Shown here piece by piece: positions 61,664 through 64,000 of a DNA stretch of 64,000 nucleotides (positions within the stretch are counted from its first letter, which is position 1; the number at the start of each line of letters is the position of its first letter). The DNA is from Mesorhizobium sp. M1C.F.Ca.ET.210.01.1.1 (GTDB lineage Bacteria; Pseudomonadota; Alphaproteobacteria; Rhizobiales; Rhizobiaceae). The notes beneath the pieces were generated by a model, which saw nothing but the letters and a program-made list of their open reading frames with translations, ran no database searches and had not been told where the DNA came from. Location: NCBI RefSeq assembly GCF_004791585.1, contig NZ_SRUU01000013.1, forward strand, positions 62,001 to 126,000, read 5' to 3'. The position numbers and the translations under genes are program-made.

Positions 61664-61943
61664 TCAACTTCACAACGGCGTGTCATTGCCGGCAAGAGCA
61701 GCAAAGGAGGTAGCGCCGTGTCTGGCGCCGGTTACCCCCTTAGCCTGATCAGCGGGTCGCAGACATTCTGGCGGTAAGCCTTCTGATCGAACGACGTATC
61801 CCCAAGCACTCCGTTTTCTGCAGTAGCAGTTCGGGTAAGTTCGGCGGTATGGCGAGATCGACGCATCGGAACCGGTTCGGTCACCAGGCGGTCGGGAGCG
61901 CCGACCGAATTCGGGCCGGCGCACTTCCGGCAAGGATGAGGGA
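61664..61943. other. Divergent intergenic region
   Basis: Spacer between the ExoY-like gene and the Rossmann-like gene. It presumably holds both promoters; I see no clear -35/-10, repeat or structured RNA. Confidence 0.35.
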
Positions 61944-63029
61944 ATGTCTGGAGCCACATTGATGCCTTCGTCCCGTGACTTCCCGGCGAGGCCGTTTGCT
62001 CGTCATGGTGCCGAGATCGACCGCGCGGAAGCGCTGGCTATCGTGCGCGAGCAGATAGCCTTGCTCGATCTCGATCTCTCCGGCCTCACCGTGGTTGTCG
62101 GCGCCGCGACGGGATACCAGGCGCTGGCTGCGTCAGCAGCGGCGCTCGCCAATGCCGGCCGTGTCATTGCGCTCGCCCGCATGTCCGCCAGACATCCGAA
62201 CCTCGCGGCAGCCGCGGACTCGACGCTGGCATTCAGCAGATACGCCAATGTCAGCGAGCGCGTGGAAATCACGCACCGCATCGATAGCCGCAGATGGCTG
62301 GATGTCGACCTCGTTGCGAACTGTCTTCAGGTCGCGCCGATTTCGAGATCGCTCACCGAACTCTTGCCCTCGCGGGCGGTCGTTTCGCTGATGGCTGAGC
62401 CGTGGGAGCTTTGTCCAGGCGTTGTGGACTTCGACGCCTGTGACGAGGCCGGCATCAAAGTCGCGGCTCTCAATCTGAGCCACCCGGCCATAGACCTGCT
62501 GCCGGAATTCGCGCGGTTATGCTGCGCCTTGCTCGACGACGCCGGTGTCGATCAACGCGCCGCGAGGTTGGCCATTGTCTGCAACACCCCCTACGCGCCG
62601 TTCCTCGAGCATATGCTGCGGGAAGATGGGGCAAGAGTAAGCGTTTTTTCGCACCCGGTGCTGCTGAGCGACGACCCGTGGGACGTGGTCGTGGTCGCCA
62701 TGCGGCCCTCCAGCAAACCACCAATGGACATCAACAGCCTCGGCCGTATTGCCAGGAACTCGCGCCGCACGCTGCTGGTGCAGTTCAGCGGCGGGATCGA
62801 TCGCTCGGCCGCCAGCTATTTCGGCCTCAGGGTTTGGCCGCCGAAGCGGCTCACCCGCGGTCAACTGGGCCTGCCATTTGACGTACTCGGACCCGCTCCG
62901 ACAATCCGCAGGCTGACAGGAGGGCTGAAGGCTGCCGAAGCCGCTTATCGCGACGCGGAGCTGGGAAAAGATAGTGTTGGATTCCTGGTCAAGACAGGAT
63001 CCGAGGCGATTGGCCGGGAACATGCCTGA
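61944..63029 (+). CDS. Rossmann-fold protein of unknown function
   Basis: 361 residues. Two nucleotide-binding-like halves are suggested: LTVVVGAATGYQALAASAAALANAGRVIALARMSARHPN (about 48-85) and RLAIVCNTPYAPFLEHMLREDGARVSVFSHP (about 205-235), followed by WDVVVVAMRPSS. No catalytic motif is obvious. The glycine pattern (GAATGYQA) deviates from GxGxxG. AAGGATGAGGGA precedes the ATG. It stands alone at the end of the polysaccharide locus and converges on the LuxR-type gene. A sugar-nucleotide or NAD-linked enzyme is possible, but I would not name one. Confidence 0.55.
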   Translation: MSGATLMPSSRDFPARPFARHGAEIDRAEALAIVREQIALLDLDLSGLTVVVGAATGYQALAASAAALANAGRVIALARMSARHPNLAAAADSTLAFSRYANVSERVEITHRIDSRRWLDVDLVANCLQVAPISRSLTELLPSRAVVSLMAEPWELCPGVVDFDACDEAGIKVAALNLSHPAIDLLPEFARLCCALLDDAGVDQRAARLAIVCNTPYAPFLEHMLREDGARVSVFSHPVLLSDDPWDVVVVAMRPSSKPPMDINSLGRIARNSRRTLLVQFSGGIDRSAASYFGLRVWPPKRLTRGQLGLPFDVLGPAPTIRRLTGGLKAAEAAYRDAELGKDSVGFLVKTGSEAIGREHA

Positions 63030-63087
63030 AGCCGACCACATCCGCGCGCACAACACGGCGGGCATGTCCAACTTTCTTGAATCCCGG

Positions 63088-63126
63088 GTCGGAGCCGCGG
63101 ATATCAAAGACATCCGAGGCTCCGAT
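63088..63126. terminator. Hairpin between convergent genes
   Basis: Inverted repeat of 18 bases per arm with two mismatches (GTCGGAGCCGCGGATATC / GACATCCGAGGCTCCGAT) around the loop AAA. It lies between the convergent stops at 63029 and 63194. It lacks a T-run on either side, so it may stop transcription only with help or protect 3' ends. Confidence 0.55.
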
Positions 63127-63193
63127 CGAGGAGCAACGGTGGCTCAACAATGGTGTTCCCCGGCCGGCAGGCAAGAGCCGGCCGAGGGGGTCG

Positions 63194-63952
63194 TCAAAGC
63201 ATCATCTGTCTGAGCTTGTAGGCTACCTCTGTGCGGTTCGTAGCCTTCAGCTTCTTCATGATGTTTCGGATATGGACCTTGACGGTGCTCTCGCAGAGGT
63301 TGAGCTCATAGGCAATGATCTTGTTTGCCTTGCCCTTCCTGAGCGCCTCCACGACTGCGGCCTCGCGCGCGGTGAACATGCCGGTAAGCGGGCGAGCACC
63401 ATTTGCCGTCGAGTGGATGATCTCGCGAAGCGCCAGCACGCAGCTGGCGGGCACGAAGATTCCGCCGGCGCGAGCGAGACCAATGGCCTCGGCGGCGACC
63501 TTCACCTTCACGCTTGTCGGAATGTAGCCTCGGGCGCCGCATTCAAGAGCTGCGAGAATCTCCCCCGGCTCATCGGAATCCACCACGACGATTACAGGCA
63601 CTGCGCCAACCTCGGAGATGAAGTGTACCAGTTCCGCCCGAACGTTCTGGTCGGTAACCTTTCTGGCTCCAAGAATGACGAGGATCGCGGATGGCTCCGC
63701 CTCGCCGGCAACGCGCTGGATCTCTTCAAGCGATCCCACCGCGCTGACGCGCAAAGCGGGATTGTGCTCGACAAGGCCACGAGCCAGGCATTCGCGCTCA
63801 AGGGCCCGCTTGTCGACTATTACCACCAGGCCTTCGGCCTGACGCCCCCCTTCAAGGTCGGACCCGCTAAGGCCAGTCGCACTCTGTAAATGCCCATTAG
63901 GTAGCGGTCCTGTTGCTTCATTCCAGAAATCGGAAATCTGAGGATGTCCCAT
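63194..63952 (-). CDS. LuxR-family regulator with degenerate receiver domain
   Basis: 252 residues. The N-terminal half resembles a receiver (LVVIVDKRALERECLARGLVEHNPALRV, then AILVILGARK where the phosphorylatable Asp normally stands, and VPVIVVVDSDEPGEILAALECGARGYIPTS). The aspartate is replaced and the acidic pair reduced, so phosphorylation is unlikely. The C-terminal LuxR helix-turn-helix is complete (FTAREAAVVEALRKGKANKIIAYELNLCESTVKVHIRNIMKKLKA). It is the probable regulator of the polysaccharide locus, as similar orphan LuxR proteins are elsewhere. GGAG and AAGG precede the ATG at 63952. Confidence 0.8.
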   Translation of the reverse strand: MGHPQISDFWNEATGPLPNGHLQSATGLSGSDLEGGRQAEGLVVIVDKRALERECLARGLVEHNPALRVSAVGSLEEIQRVAGEAEPSAILVILGARKVTDQNVRAELVHFISEVGAVPVIVVVDSDEPGEILAALECGARGYIPTSVKVKVAAEAIGLARAGGIFVPASCVLALREIIHSTANGARPLTGMFTAREAAVVEALRKGKANKIIAYELNLCESTVKVHIRNIMKKLKATNRTEVAYKLRQMML

Positions 63953-64000
63953 CGCCTTATTTACTCCTCTCCGCCGCCGATCTTGCTTTCTCCCCCTTTG

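Overview
The window reads as chromosome or large-replicon DNA of a Rhizobiales alphaproteobacterium, most like Mesorhizobium or a close Phyllobacteriaceae relative. This is inference from the GC-rich codon use, the polyol ABC/SDR operon, the nasTS-nrtABD-nirBD-nasA arrangement and the Exo-type polysaccharide genes. I see no rRNA, tRNA, CRISPR array, transposase or phage gene.

Region 1 (1-7081, minus strand) is a polyol/sugar utilisation locus: an AraC-type regulator, a periplasmic binding protein, an ATPase, a permease and three short-chain dehydrogenases resembling sorbitol and ribitol dehydrogenases. Region 2 (7363-20123, plus strand) is a complete nitrate assimilation unit: the antiterminator NasT and its nitrate-sensing partner NasS, an NrtABD-type nitrate ABC importer, an MFS nitrate/nitrite transporter, NirB, NirD and the assimilatory nitrate reductase NasA. 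Two homologous leaders (9200-9564 and 12728-13093) each carry an NtrC-like site, a sigma-54 -24/-12 promoter, an ANTAR-type hairpin with an A1/G4 hexaloop and an intrinsic terminator. The second leader arose by segmental duplication and still drags along a decayed 5' end of nrtA. Region 3 (20124-25402) holds an aminotransferase, an FAD oxidoreductase, a tartrate/D-malate dehydrogenase-like enzyme, a Crp-type regulator and two apparent gene remnants.

Region 4 (25952-63952) is a large cell-surface locus. It has a Wzy-type polysaccharide kit: ExoY-like initiating transferase, GT4 transferase, Wzx-like flippase, O-antigen ligase/polymerase-like protein, ExoP-like co-polymerase with a tyrosine kinase domain and ExoF-like exporter. 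Alongside are a NusG/RfaH-like antiterminator, a carbohydrate sulfotransferase-like gene and a PAPS-forming pair made of a rare pyruvate-kinase-like/ATP-sulfurylase fusion plus an APS kinase, so the polymer is probably sulfated. A PrtD/PrtE-type I secretion system sits just upstream of two tandemly duplicated giant repeat proteins, the larger ending in a metallophosphoesterase domain and RTX repeats.

The strongest candidate for an undescribed system is at 49442-52463: two paralogous mini-proteins with conserved twin-arginine leaders and divergent 18- and 28-residue tails. One lies in the same run of genes as a nucleotidyltransferase and a PqqD-HprK-kinase fusion. This looks like a peptide-modification system whose products leave by the Tat route. 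A second candidate is the pyruvate-kinase-like/ATP-sulfurylase fusion.
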